In this document: in pieces, positions 32,678 to 41,277 of the stretch | Position numbering within the stretch: the stretch's first letter is position 1 | Layout of the letters: the number at the start of each line of letters is the position of its first letter | Source: [Eubacterium] cellulosolvens LD2006 | Lineage (GTDB): Bacteria; Bacillota; Clostridia; Lachnospirales; Lachnospiraceae | Reading direction: 5' to 3' | Assembly: GCF_000621585.1 (NCBI RefSeq) | Contig: NZ_JHXY01000005.1 | Location: forward strand, 62,001 to 126,000 | Length of the DNA: 64,000 nt | The notes under the pieces: model-generated | What the model saw: only the letters and a program-made list of their open reading frames with translations | What the model was told of the DNA's origin: nothing | Databases searched by the model: none | Program-made: the position numbers and the translations under genes

Positions 32678-34147
32678 TTAAACGCCGTCCTCAATCACGA
32701 GGCCGCCTGACCCGTCGGTATTCTGCGTCGAGTCCTCCCACTGCTGCCCGGAATCATCTGCGTTCTGAACATCCGTGTCATAGGAATCGTACCTGTCGCC
32801 CTGCTCACTTCCGGCGTCCGGAACAGTTCCGCCGCTCTGGTTGTTACCGTCATTCCAGGCCGCGCTGCCCGTATCGTCCGCGCCGGTGTTTTCTCCGGAC
32901 GCATCCGCGTCGTCATCGCCGTCATCTTTCTTCGTGTCGTCCGCGATGTTGTTCTTCTTTTTGTATCTGGCAATTCGCGCTTCTTCCTTCTCGAAAACAA
33001 TATTTACCGTCTCATCGGTAAATGTCTCGAGGTGAAGCGTTCCCTTCATTCCGGTCAGCTGGGGAAGAATCGACACCATTCTCGAAATCTTGTCCTCCAG
33101 AAGATTGTCCGGTCCGAGACTGACCACGACATCCCCCAGGTGCAGACTGAGCTCCGTCCCGTTTTCCACGCTGACGTAGTCCGGCCGGATCCCGAATTTA
33201 TTGATGATCTTCTTCAGTGCCTGAATGTAGTTGAAGATCCCGTCATTCCTGACCTTGATCTTCTTTCCCATCACCGGTTTCTGATCCGTGAGGCCGGATA
33301 CCAGCGGAAGTTCCGCAAGTGCCTCCTCGTATGTCAGGCTGCCGGAAGCCGCGCCGTCTCCGGACGCCGATTCCGCGCGGACCGCCTCCCCACGCTCCCG
33401 CGATCCGGCCGCAGCTCTTTCTGCTTCCTCTTTCTGCCGCTTCTCTTCCGCTTCCGCCGCAGCCTTTTTCTGTTCCCGGGCCTGCTCCACATCTTCTTCC
33501 GTGACATCCGGCCTGCCGTCCCCGTTGATATCAACGAGAGCAACTCCGCCGGCCGTGACATCCGGCGTTCCGTCGCCGTCACTGTCCGCAAGCCAGATTC
33601 CGTTCGCGTCTGTCTCCGGCTCTCCGTCGCCGTCCAGATCCACCAGCGTGGGCGTCATATCCCTGTAGAGATCCGCGTCTGCAATGGAATCCCCAGCATT
33701 CGATGTCGCGGAAACCGCAGCGGCAAGCTCTGCATCCTCGTCGACAATTTTTGTCGGCGAATCTGTCTTCTTCACATCCAGAACCACGCCGTGCACATCA
33801 AAGTAATAATCCGTGTCGCCCTGCTCGACATAGCCGATCGGGCTGTTCTCGTTCACACGGAGAACTACCCGGTTTGTCCCCGCAAATTCGATGTCAATCG
33901 AATCAATGAAAGCTGCATTCCCGGGGACGATGGACTTCTGTACTTTGCAGAGATACAGAGAATTCCGGCACCAGAAGCCGCTGTCAAACACCAGCTTTCT
34001 GACTTCCTCTTCTTTGACCCACACATTTCCCGTGACCGTCGCATTTCCGTCCGGCACATAGGTGAGCGCAAAAAAAGAAAAAACCGCCAGAGCCAGAGCG
34101 CCAAGCGCGCCGAGAATGAACCTCGCTTTTCTTTTTCTTTTTTTCAT
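32678..34147 (-). CDS. ftsQ: FtsQ/DivIB-type division protein with DxDGDG-repeat insertion
   Basis: A 489-residue protein, about 200 longer than usual. It has a basic cytoplasmic start, one membrane helix (about 11-30), a POTRA domain (34-103, VTGNVWVKEEEVRKLV) and the beta domain, which begins YYFDVHGVVLDV (115-126) and resumes at LPLVSGL (281-287). Between these lies about 150 residues holding three Ca-binding-like repeats (DLDGDGEPE, DSDGDGTPD, DINGDGRPD; 171-215) and an Ala/Glu/Lys-rich helix (218-258). The C-terminal 90 residues are Asp/Gly/Asn-rich and disordered. It would act outside the membrane in the divisome. ATG at 34147 chosen over a TTG one codon earlier. It lies 9 nt after murD. 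Confidence 0.88.
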   Translation of the reverse strand: MKKRKRKARFILGALGALALAVFSFFALTYVPDGNATVTGNVWVKEEEVRKLVFDSGFWCRNSLYLCKVQKSIVPGNAAFIDSIDIEFAGTNRVVLRVNENSPIGYVEQGDTDYYFDVHGVVLDVKKTDSPTKIVDEDAELAAAVSATSNAGDSIADADLYRDMTPTLVDLDGDGEPETDANGIWLADSDGDGTPDVTAGGVALVDINGDGRPDVTEEDVEQAREQKKAAAEAEEKRQKEEAERAAAGSRERGEAVRAESASGDGAASGSLTYEEALAELPLVSGLTDQKPVMGKKIKVRNDGIFNYIQALKKIINKFGIRPDYVSVENGTELSLHLGDVVVSLGPDNLLEDKISRMVSILPQLTGMKGTLHLETFTDETVNIVFEKEEARIARYKKKNNIADDTKKDDGDDDADASGENTGADDTGSAAWNDGNNQSGGTVPDAGSEQGDRYDSYDTDVQNADDSGQQWEDSTQNTDGSGGLVIEDGV

Positions 34148-34156
34148 CAATCAGCT

Positions 34157-35515
34157 TCACCCCAGATTGTGAACATACTCCTTGAACATGTCTCCGCGTT
34201 GTTCATAATTGTCGAACTGTCCCCAGCTCGCGCAGGCCGGCGACAGGAGAACCGCGTCTCCTTCGGACGCCTGCTCCGCACAGGCCTTTACAGCCTGCTC
34301 CAGATTATCACAGAACGCAATCCTCTCTTTCGGGAAGCCGAGACGCTCCGCGGTCTCCGCGATTGTCTTCGCGGTCTGACCGATCAGCGCAAAGAATTTT
34401 ACCTTTCCGTCAAAGGCATTGATCCAGTCATCAAACGGAAGTTCCTTGTCGAACCCTCCGCCAATCAGACAGGTCGGCCGATCCATTGCCTGGATCCCCT
34501 TGATCGCCGCGTCGGGGTTGGTTCCCTTCGAATCGTTGTAATAGCGAACGCCGTGCTTTTCCACGACAAATTCTATTCTGTGCTCCACGCCGCGGAACGC
34601 GCAGATGGTGCGGCGGATGCTGTCCATCGGCACGCCGGCGAAATAAGACATGGCAACGGCGACCATCACATTTTCAAAATTGTGAAGACCGAGAAGCTGA
34701 AGGTCTCCGGTCTTTACAACGTCGATGACCGTCTCTCCGTCGCTCAGTCGAATGGTGTCTCCGTCGAGATAGATTCCCTTCTCCAGGACACGTCTGCTGG
34801 AGAAAAATATTACCTTCGCCTTCACTTTTTCCGCGAAGGGACGAAGAACCTCGTCCTCATAATTCAGCACACAACAGTCCTGCTCTGTCTGATTCTCCGT
34901 AACCCTGGCCTTGCAGCGGATATACTCCTCCATCGTGTGATGGCGGTTGAGATGATCCTCGGTAATATTGGTGAGCGCACTTGCCACCGGATGGAACTGC
35001 TCAATGGTCTCCATCTGAAAACTGCTGACTTCCGCAACCGTCCAGGCATTTTCCGTCTGATCAAGTACCACGTCCGTGTACGGTGTGCCGATATTGCCGA
35101 CCACATACACTTCCGGGTAATAGTCCTTCATAATCTCGCCGAGAAGAGTAACCGTCGTCGTCTTTCCGTTTGTACCCGTCACGGCGAGCACTTTGCCCTT
35201 GCCGATGCGGTAGGCCAGCTCAATTTCGCCCCAGATCGGGATCTTCTTCTCTTTCATTTTTTCCACAACCGGAAGATCACAGGGAACGCCCGGGCTCATG
35301 ATCACGAGGTCCAACGTGTCCATCACTTCTTCCGGAAGGTCTCCGAGGATAATCTCCACGTTCTCCCCGATGGTCTCGAGAATTTTTTTCGTATCTACCT
35401 TTGTGTTTCCGTCATAGATTACCGGCTTTGCCGCGCGCGAAAGAAGCAGATGCGCTGCTCCGATTCCGCTTTTTCCCGAACCGAATACCAGTACTTTTTT
35501 ATTTGCAAGATCCAT
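34157..35515 (-). CDS. murD: UDP-N-acetylmuramoyl-L-alanine--D-glutamate ligase
   Basis: A 452-residue Mur ligase adding D-Glu to UDP-MurNAc-Ala. Motifs: VLVFGSGKSGIGAAHLLL at the N-terminus, the ATP loop VTGTNGKTTTV, the EVSSFQ motif, NITEDHLNRH and YNDSKGTNPDA. All key residues look intact. It lies between mraY and ftsQ; the ftsW and murG genes that commonly follow murD are missing here. GAGAGGGAG precedes the ATG. Confidence 0.97.
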   Translation of the reverse strand: MDLANKKVLVFGSGKSGIGAAHLLLSRAAKPVIYDGNTKVDTKKILETIGENVEIILGDLPEEVMDTLDLVIMSPGVPCDLPVVEKMKEKKIPIWGEIELAYRIGKGKVLAVTGTNGKTTTVTLLGEIMKDYYPEVYVVGNIGTPYTDVVLDQTENAWTVAEVSSFQMETIEQFHPVASALTNITEDHLNRHHTMEEYIRCKARVTENQTEQDCCVLNYEDEVLRPFAEKVKAKVIFFSSRRVLEKGIYLDGDTIRLSDGETVIDVVKTGDLQLLGLHNFENVMVAVAMSYFAGVPMDSIRRTICAFRGVEHRIEFVVEKHGVRYYNDSKGTNPDAAIKGIQAMDRPTCLIGGGFDKELPFDDWINAFDGKVKFFALIGQTAKTIAETAERLGFPKERIAFCDNLEQAVKACAEQASEGDAVLLSPACASWGQFDNYEQRGDMFKEYVHNLG

Positions 35516-35559
35516 TGTTTCTCCCTCTCGTCTTTTCTGTAAAGTATGCTTTTGTTCCC

Positions 35560-36513
35560 TTAAATCATCAGGAAGGAAAGCAGCGCGGTGAGCACTGAGA
35601 ACACGGCCACGATCCTCACCTCGGACCAGCCGCAGAGCTCAAAATGATGGTGAATCGGCGTCATCTTGAAAATTCTTTTGCCGTGTGTGAGCTTGAAGTA
35701 GCTCACCTGCATTGCCACCGAAAGAAGTTCGAAGGCGTAGATGAACCCTACAATCGGAATGTAGAGCGGCATCTTCATCATATAGGCAGCGCCGGCCACA
35801 AAACCGCCGAGCGCCAGAGATCCCGTGTCACCCATAAAGATCTTCGCCGGATAAGCGTTGAAAAGCAGAAATGCCATCAGAGCTCCGGCAACCGCAAAAG
35901 TGACCGGCGTAATTTCTCCGTTCATCTTCATGGAGACAATGGTAAAAAACAGTGCCACAACGATGGTGACCGTGGACGCGAGTCCATCCACGCCGTCCGT
36001 AAAATTGACGCCGTTCACTGTCGCGAGAATTACGATAAACGCAAACGGTATGGCGAGCCATCCGAGATTGATCGACGCCCCGGTGTTGAAAGGAACAAGC
36101 ATCTCCATGGATACTCCCGCCACCTTTACCAGGTAGAACAGGAAACCGCCGGTGACGATAAACTCGAGAATCAGCTTCTGCCAGGCGATCAGTCCATCCG
36201 ACCGGTGAAGCACAACCTTGAGAAAATCATCGAAGAAACCGATGAGTCCAAAACCGAAAATCAGAATCAGAATCGGCGCGATCGCCGGATTCTTCCAGAC
36301 ATAAACCAGGGATACAGCGAGCAGTCCGGCAAGAATTGCAAGTCCTCCCATCGTCGGCGTACCTTTTTTCTTGAGGTGGGATTTCACTCCCTCCTCGCGC
36401 TCCGTCTGATCAACTTTTTTTCTGGTAAGAAAAGGAATGAGCAGACCGGTACTCACCGCCGTAACGAAAAACGCCAGAAACATCGGAATCACATCTGTCA
36501 ATTTTAAACTCAT
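35560..36513 (-). CDS. mraY: Phospho-N-acetylmuramoyl-pentapeptide-transferase
   Basis: A 317-residue integral membrane enzyme making lipid I. Ten hydrophobic segments are visible, with the conserved GTPTMGGLAIL, the catalytic Asp-containing loops GFFDDFLKV and NFTDGVDGLAS, and MTPIHHHFEL near the C-terminus. Length is typical. It starts a sub-operon (mraY-murD-ftsQ) with its own promoter downstream of the PBP gene. Confidence 0.97.
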   Translation of the reverse strand: MSLKLTDVIPMFLAFFVTAVSTGLLIPFLTRKKVDQTEREEGVKSHLKKKGTPTMGGLAILAGLLAVSLVYVWKNPAIAPILILIFGFGLIGFFDDFLKVVLHRSDGLIAWQKLILEFIVTGGFLFYLVKVAGVSMEMLVPFNTGASINLGWLAIPFAFIVILATVNGVNFTDGVDGLASTVTIVVALFFTIVSMKMNGEITPVTFAVAGALMAFLLFNAYPAKIFMGDTGSLALGGFVAGAAYMMKMPLYIPIVGFIYAFELLSVAMQVSYFKLTHGKRIFKMTPIHHHFELCGWSEVRIVAVFSVLTALLSFLMI

Positions 36514-36534
36514 AGTTCGATCTCCACTCTCATC

Positions 36535-36571
36535 TTTCCGGCACTACGCTTCGCTTTTTGCGGCTGTGCCG
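36535..36571 (-). other. Hairpin in the mraY leader
   Basis: CCGGCAC and GTGCCGG pair across a loop of about 21 nt that itself contains GCG/CGC pairing. On the plus strand it is followed by TTATTTTTT, so it could also block antisense transcription. Confidence 0.5.
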
Positions 36572-36612
36572 GTTATTTTTTGGAATATCACTCATTTATA
36601 CGTACGTCCTTA

Positions 36613-36641
36613 GTTATCCCACAGAACAAGCCGGTTGTCAA
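36613..36641 (-). promoter_or_regulatory. Predicted mraY promoter, next to a G tract
   Basis: A perfect -35 TTGACA and a -10 GATAAC with 17-bp spacing; two bases upstream of the -35 begins an uninterrupted run of 11 G on the minus strand. Confidence 0.6.
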
Positions 36642-36643
36642 AT

Positions 36644-36654
36644 CCCCCCCCCCC
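36644..36654. repeat. Homopolymer C11/G11 tract
   Basis: Eleven consecutive C on the plus strand, the longest mononucleotide run in the window, lying just upstream of the mraY -35 box. Confidence 0.9.
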
Positions 36655-36710
36655 GCTCATCATCCAATGAATAACCGAAGCCGTTTCTTAATTCCGCGGG
36701 CAATATACCG

Positions 36711-39029
36711 TTAATTTCCTCCGGAATCACCCTGACCCCAGAGGCCGCCGACCGCCGCGTCGTTTCCGGCATCCGCGCCCGTGATTGCATCCGTATTCAT
36801 CACTCCGTTTTCCGGGACGCTCTGACCGGTGTCCGCACCGGACGCCTCTCCGGTCTGCTCACCCGATGCATCCTGTTTCTGCGAGAAGCTCTTTTTGTTC
36901 CCCTTGAGGGTCGTCTTCGAGTCATGGCTCGGAACGATTCCGTTCGCAAGCGTGAGATACTCATGCTTAAGCAGCAGTCCGTTCGTCACCTTAGTGCTGT
37001 CCACATTCGATGTGTCATAACCTTCTTCATCCGGAAAAATATTCAGATACGGGAGAAGATCGACCATGATATTTCTTGCAATACTCATCGCATATATCGT
37101 CGTCTCCTGCGCCTCAATATTCGGCTCATCCACCGTCACATACATGCAGACCTGCGGATTTTCAAGCGGCGCAAAGCAGACAAACGAGAGCACATATTTT
37201 CCGTTGCCCCGGGGCTGTTTCTCCGCCGTTCCGGTTTTTCCGCCCATGGAGTATCCCGGAATTTTCGCGACGTATCCGGTTCCCTCCGAACTCATTACCA
37301 TTCCCATGCCTTTGCGAATCTCGGCGCTGACAGCTTCCGTATTTGTTCTCCGCTCAAGGATCGGCTCCACGCTCTGAATCACCGAGCCGCGCTCATCCGT
37401 AATTTCCTTGACCACATGCGGTCTGTAATAATACCCGCCGTTGATCGCCGCGCAGATGGCCGATGTCTCCTGAATCATCGTACACTCCAGACCCTGTCCG
37501 AAGGAACAGACCGCCAGATCTACCGGTCCCATCGTCTCAGCCGTAAACATAACGCCGCTGCTCTCCCCCGGAAGATCGATTCCTGTTTTCATGCCGAAAT
37601 TAAAGGCGTTCGCGTATTTCAGGAAATCCGTATCCCCAAGTTTCAAGGCGATCTCCATCATCGCGCTGTTGCAGGAGTATTTGATCGCCTCGCCGACGCT
37701 GATCTGCCCGTGACTGCCCTCACAGGCAATATAACGGTCCTCCACCTGACGTCCTCCGTCGCAGTAAAGCTTTGTGTCTGCGGAAATCGCCGCTGTGGAA
37801 AGGCCGGCCGCGGAAGTAATTGGTTTGAAAACCGATCCGGGCTCGAATGGCTTGTTGATACAGTAGTTTCCCCAGATCTCTGAGAGTTTGTCTCCCATAT
37901 CCTCGTCGCTCATCTTCGCGAGCTCTTCCTTGGTACAGAAGGGCGTCAGGTCTCTCGGGTTGTTCAGATCGTACCAGCGGTCCGAATCCATGCCGAGAAT
38001 TTCCCCGTTATTCGGATCCATGACGACAACGCCGATGGCCTTTGCCCCGTCGTTCCCTCCTTTGTTCTCCGCCATCTCATCCTCATAGTTCTGGAGAGCG
38101 TTGCGGATGATCTGCTGAACATTGATATCGATCGTCGAAACTACATTCTTTCCCGCTGTTGCCGGAACGATCGTCTGCTCAACGTCCGCATCGGCGTTCA
38201 GATAACCGTACTGACGGCCGTTTGTTCCGTTGAGAACGTCGTTGTAATATCCCTCGATCCCCCAGTCCGCGGACTTGTTGTCATAGGTAAAGCCGATGGT
38301 GTCGCAGGCGAGAGCCCCCATCGGATAGGATCTGGCGTAGTCTTCTTCCAGCCAGATTCCTCTGACTTTTCCTCTTTCGGCCACCTTTTCCTCGACCATC
38401 TGCTCCAGTTTTTCACCCGCGTACGTACCGCTCAGTTCCTTACGAAATTCCGCCCGGAGTTTCTCCCGGCCTTTTTCGTCCGAGGGACAGTACGCGTCCA
38501 ACGCCTTCTTCTCGGTTACCGAAAACCCTTTTTTCAGCGTGTAGTACCTGTTCTCCGCATTCTCAGGATTATCAATAATCGCCGCCACTTCGGACTCTTC
38601 CAGACCGAAAACATCGTGGAGTGCCTGAATTGTCGGCGCCCGGTAGACCGGCTTTTGCGATGCGCCCGTACCGCCTTCTCCTGTCCCCACCTCTACCAGC
38701 GTATTGACGTCGGTAATATCCAGCATGAGATTATAGACTTTATTGCTGGTCGCCAGCAGGGTACCGTTCCTGTCCGTGATATTCCCGCGCTGAAACGGGA
38801 TTGTCTTTGTCTGATACGACTGCTGCGCCTGTGTCATGACAATTTCCGAATACCGCTGTCCGTCGGTGGCGTTGATCTTCGCGATCTTTAACGCAAGGCA
38901 GAACATGATGACTACAACAATCATAAAAAGACCGGTCAGCTTCTTCTTGGATTTTCCGCTGAGTCTTCTCTTACGCAGACGCCTCTCCCGCCGACGGGCG
39001 ACATACGCCTTATATTCATATGGTTTCAT
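36711..39029 (-). CDS. ftsI: Class B penicillin-binding protein (FtsI/SpoVD type)
   Basis: A 772-residue septal-type transpeptidase. A very basic cytoplasmic segment (YVARRRERRLRKRRL) and one membrane helix (about 35-52) precede the PBP dimerisation domain (about 70-300, with RGNITDRNGTLLA) and the transpeptidase domain with all three motifs: PGSVFKP (SxxK), YSCNSA (SxN) and GGKTGTAEK (KTG). There is no PASTA domain; the last 100 residues are low-complexity Ser/Gly/Asp. The ATG at 39029 is chosen; a GTG four codons upstream with AGGTGA ahead of it is a real alternative. It sits between ftsL and mraY. Confidence 0.92.
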   Translation of the reverse strand: MKPYEYKAYVARRRERRLRKRRLSGKSKKKLTGLFMIVVVIMFCLALKIAKINATDGQRYSEIVMTQAQQSYQTKTIPFQRGNITDRNGTLLATSNKVYNLMLDITDVNTLVEVGTGEGGTGASQKPVYRAPTIQALHDVFGLEESEVAAIIDNPENAENRYYTLKKGFSVTEKKALDAYCPSDEKGREKLRAEFRKELSGTYAGEKLEQMVEEKVAERGKVRGIWLEEDYARSYPMGALACDTIGFTYDNKSADWGIEGYYNDVLNGTNGRQYGYLNADADVEQTIVPATAGKNVVSTIDINVQQIIRNALQNYEDEMAENKGGNDGAKAIGVVVMDPNNGEILGMDSDRWYDLNNPRDLTPFCTKEELAKMSDEDMGDKLSEIWGNYCINKPFEPGSVFKPITSAAGLSTAAISADTKLYCDGGRQVEDRYIACEGSHGQISVGEAIKYSCNSAMMEIALKLGDTDFLKYANAFNFGMKTGIDLPGESSGVMFTAETMGPVDLAVCSFGQGLECTMIQETSAICAAINGGYYYRPHVVKEITDERGSVIQSVEPILERRTNTEAVSAEIRKGMGMVMSSEGTGYVAKIPGYSMGGKTGTAEKQPRGNGKYVLSFVCFAPLENPQVCMYVTVDEPNIEAQETTIYAMSIARNIMVDLLPYLNIFPDEEGYDTSNVDSTKVTNGLLLKHEYLTLANGIVPSHDSKTTLKGNKKSFSQKQDASGEQTGEASGADTGQSVPENGVMNTDAITGADAGNDAAVGGLWGQGDSGGN

Positions 39030-39071
39030 TGTTTTTTTCACTTCCGTCACCTGTAAATAACCGTATATGCA

Positions 39072-39098
39072 ATGAAGAACGCCATGGGCGTTCTTCAT
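39072..39098 (-). other. Perfect hairpin between ftsL and the PBP gene
   Basis: A 12-bp perfect stem (TGAAGAACGCC with GGCGTTCTTCA plus a closing pair) around a 3-nt loop, without a T run on either side. It may be a processing or stability element in the dcw transcript. Confidence 0.55.
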
Positions 39099-39131
39099 CA
39101 AAATATCTTTTCAGTTCCTGTTATGCAACCG

Positions 39132-39659
39132 TTACTCATCCACGCTCTCATACTGACGCACATAACTGTCATCATCAGCGTCGTAGTAACGGATCTGTGT
39201 CTCCGTCGCATAATGCATTCCGAGCTTGTTCAGTGCCGTGTCCCTGACGTCATCCATCGTAACCGACGAAATGATCTTCTGGTATTCAGCCTCGTTGTCT
39301 TCCTGCAGTTCTCTCAGTCTTGTCTCTTTCCGCGCGATACTCTCATTGAGAGTGATCAGCCTGGAACGCAGCTGAAGATAATTGATACACAGCATCACCA
39401 TCAGCGTACAGAGCATCGACAGAGCGATCACGTATTTCAATCCCACGTTTTTCGCGCGGCCGTGATTCTTTCGTGTCTGCCTGCTGACCTCCTGACTCTT
39501 TTCGCGGATTTCGTATGACTCGTCCTGTAATTCACGAATCACGGAACCGTCCACGGAGTAGTCGCGAATGCTTTCTTGCCTGTCCGAACGTTTATCTGTC
39601 GAATTTACCCTTCTTCGTCTTGCCCGGGATTCTGCTGTATTAGATTGTCTTCTGGCCAT
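39132..39659 (-). CDS. ftsL: FtsL-like septum formation protein
   Basis: A 175-residue bitopic protein: a long basic, Arg-rich cytoplasmic region (about 1-70), one membrane helix (about 73-93, [20 protein letters not shown]) and an extracytoplasmic coiled coil (about 95-135) followed by [18 protein letters not shown], typical of FtsL/DivIC. Its position between rsmH and the PBP gene supports FtsL. The ATG at 39659 follows a perfect GGAGGTGA site and overlaps the end of rsmH. Confidence 0.83.
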   Translation of the reverse strand: MARRQSNTAESRARRRRVNSTDKRSDRQESIRDYSVDGSVIRELQDESYEIREKSQEVSRQTRKNHGRAKNVGLKYVIALSMLCTLMVMLCINYLQLRSRLITLNESIARKETRLRELQEDNEAEYQKIISSVTMDDVRDTALNKLGMHYATETQIRYYDADDDSYVRQYESVDE

Positions 39660-40620
39660 TCGAATCACCTCCGGAATCCGGAATCCTTACCCGCTCAAAT
39701 ACGCGGAGTTTTGAGCTCTTGGAACGGGGATTGAACTCCATTTCTTCCTCTGTCGGAATAACAGGCTTTCTGGTGACTGTGGTTCCCTTCGACTTCTTTC
39801 CACAGACGCAGACCGGAAACTGCGGCGGACAAATGCACGGATTCTCATTCCGCCGGAAATTATTCTTGACGATGCGGTCTTCCAGTGAGTGAAAAGTAAT
39901 CACACACAATCTCCCTCCATCGTTCAGAATGTCAATCATTCCGTCCAGAGAATCCTTCAGTACATCCAGCTCCGCATTTACTTCAATGCGGATTGCCTGG
40001 AAGGTGCGCTTCGCAGGATGACCTCCGGTCGCTCTTACCTTTGCAGGTATCGCTCCCTTGATAATCTCAGCCAGCTCCCCCGTTGTCTCCACCGGTTTCT
40101 TCTGCCTTTCCAGACAGATGTGCTTTGCTATGTTCTCAGCAAACTTCTCTTCGCCATAATCTCTTATGATCTGATACAGTTTTTCCTTTGCGTAGCCGTT
40201 TACAACCTCATAGGCGGAAAGCGGTTGTCTCCTGTCCATTCTCATGTCCAGCCGCGTATCCTCCCGGTATGTAAACCCGCGTTCCGCAGTGTCCAGCTGG
40301 TAGGAGGAGACTCCAAGATCCAGCAGAATACCGTCGACGGAGGTCACTCCGATCTCCGAAAGCATCTGCACCATATTGCGATAGTTTCCCCTCAGAATCG
40401 TTACCCGATCCTTGTATTCAGCAAGACGAGCCTGAGCAGCCCTGATCGCATCTTCGTCCTGGTCGATTCCAATCAATCTCCCACCATCGGTTAATTTTCT
40501 GCATATTTCCAATGAATGACCGCCACCCCCGAGGGTTCCGTCCACATAAATCCCGTCCGGCCTGATTGCCAGATAATCAATGGTCTCTGTAAGTAATACA
40601 GATTTGTGTTTGAATTCCAT
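39640..40620 (-). CDS. rsmH: 16S rRNA (cytosine(1402)-N(4))-methyltransferase
   Basis: A 326-residue RsmH (MraW) that methylates C1402 in the decoding centre. Landmarks: [15 protein letters not shown], the SAM-binding [32 protein letters not shown] and [12 protein letters not shown]. Length is typical. It follows mraZ by 16 nt and overlaps ftsL by 20 nt, so it is part of the MraZ-controlled operon. Confidence 0.97.
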   Translation of the reverse strand: MEFKHKSVLLTETIDYLAIRPDGIYVDGTLGGGGHSLEICRKLTDGGRLIGIDQDEDAIRAAQARLAEYKDRVTILRGNYRNMVQMLSEIGVTSVDGILLDLGVSSYQLDTAERGFTYREDTRLDMRMDRRQPLSAYEVVNGYAKEKLYQIIRDYGEEKFAENIAKHICLERQKKPVETTGELAEIIKGAIPAKVRATGGHPAKRTFQAIRIEVNAELDVLKDSLDGMIDILNDGGRLCVITFHSLEDRIVKNNFRRNENPCICPPQFPVCVCGKKSKGTTVTRKPVIPTEEEMEFNPRSKSSKLRVFERVRIPDSGGDSNGQKTI

Positions 40621-40636
40621 AATCCCTGCCCCGATA

Positions 40637-41074
40637 TTAGATATTTATTCCACTATCCAGCAGACTCTGTGTAATGGCATCCATATCATCAAAACCATGT
40701 GTCATTTCCCAGCGTTTCTTGCTCCAGACCTCGATGTACGATAATGTACCTGCAAGTACGACTTCTTTGTCAGTAAGACCAGCATATTCCCGAAGCGTCG
40801 AAGGCACGAGAATTCTCCCCTGCTTGTCCAGTTCGCAGTCTGTCGCTCCATTGATCAGAAAACGGACGATGTTTCTGGAGGCTGCATTGCTTGTAAGCGG
40901 TAAAGTAGCGAGTTTCTGTTCAAGGACATCCCACGCACTCTGCGGATAGATCGCGAGACACCTGTCCATTCCCCTTGTAAGGACAAACTTCTCCCCAAGT
41001 TCATCCCTGAATTTGGACGGGATAATCACTCTACCCTTACTATCGATTGTGTGATTGTACTCTCCCTTGAACAT
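40637..41074 (-). CDS. mraZ: Transcriptional regulator MraZ
   Basis: A 145-residue AbrB-like double-barrel regulator of the division/wall cluster. Both DXXXR-type repeats are seen: [20 protein letters not shown] in the first half and [18 protein letters not shown] in the second. The ATG at 41074 has AAGGATAAGGGG upstream; an open extension to 41107 is unlikely. Four matching 10-bp repeats lie between its promoter and start, consistent with autoregulation. Confidence 0.95.
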   Translation of the reverse strand: MFKGEYNHTIDSKGRVIIPSKFRDELGEKFVLTRGMDRCLAIYPQSAWDVLEQKLATLPLTSNAASRNIVRFLINGATDCELDKQGRILVPSTLREYAGLTDKEVVLAGTLSYIEVWSKKRWEMTHGFDDMDAITQSLLDSGINI

Positions 41075-41136
41075 GGACCCCTTATCCTTCGATGTTCTCG
41101 TGAACACCCGTCACATTCTCCCCAGATTATGACGAG

Positions 41137-41176
41137 CCCACCACGCTGTTACACTTTTCCCCACTTTTTACCACTT
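41137..41176 (-). promoter_or_regulatory. MraZ operator: four abutting 10-bp repeats
   Basis: Reading the minus strand: AAGTGGTAAA, AAGTGGGGAA, AAGTGTAACA, GCGTGGTGGG, each exactly 10 bp and head to tail. This matches the GTGG/GTGK direct-repeat boxes bound by MraZ in other bacteria. It starts about 9 bp downstream of the -10 box, at the predicted transcription start, a position suited to repression. Confidence 0.85.
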
Positions 41177-41184
41177 ATGATGCT

Positions 41185-41213
41185 ATTTTAGAACACAGAT
41201 GGGCCAAAATCAA
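41185..41213 (-). promoter_or_regulatory. Predicted mraZ promoter
   Basis: -35 TTGATT and -10 TAAAAT with 17-bp spacing, immediately upstream of the MraZ boxes. Confidence 0.75.
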
Positions 41214-41238
41214 CCTTTTCTCCGGATTTGAAAACAAA

Positions 41239-41271
41239 AAAAATAAGCCTCCCAAAAGGGTAGGCTTATCT
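41239..41271 (-). terminator. Terminator of the C39-like peptidase gene
   Basis: On the minus strand GATAAGCCTACCC, TTTT loop, GGGAGGCTTAT, then eight T. Confidence 0.9.
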
Positions 41272-41277
41272 TGTGTT

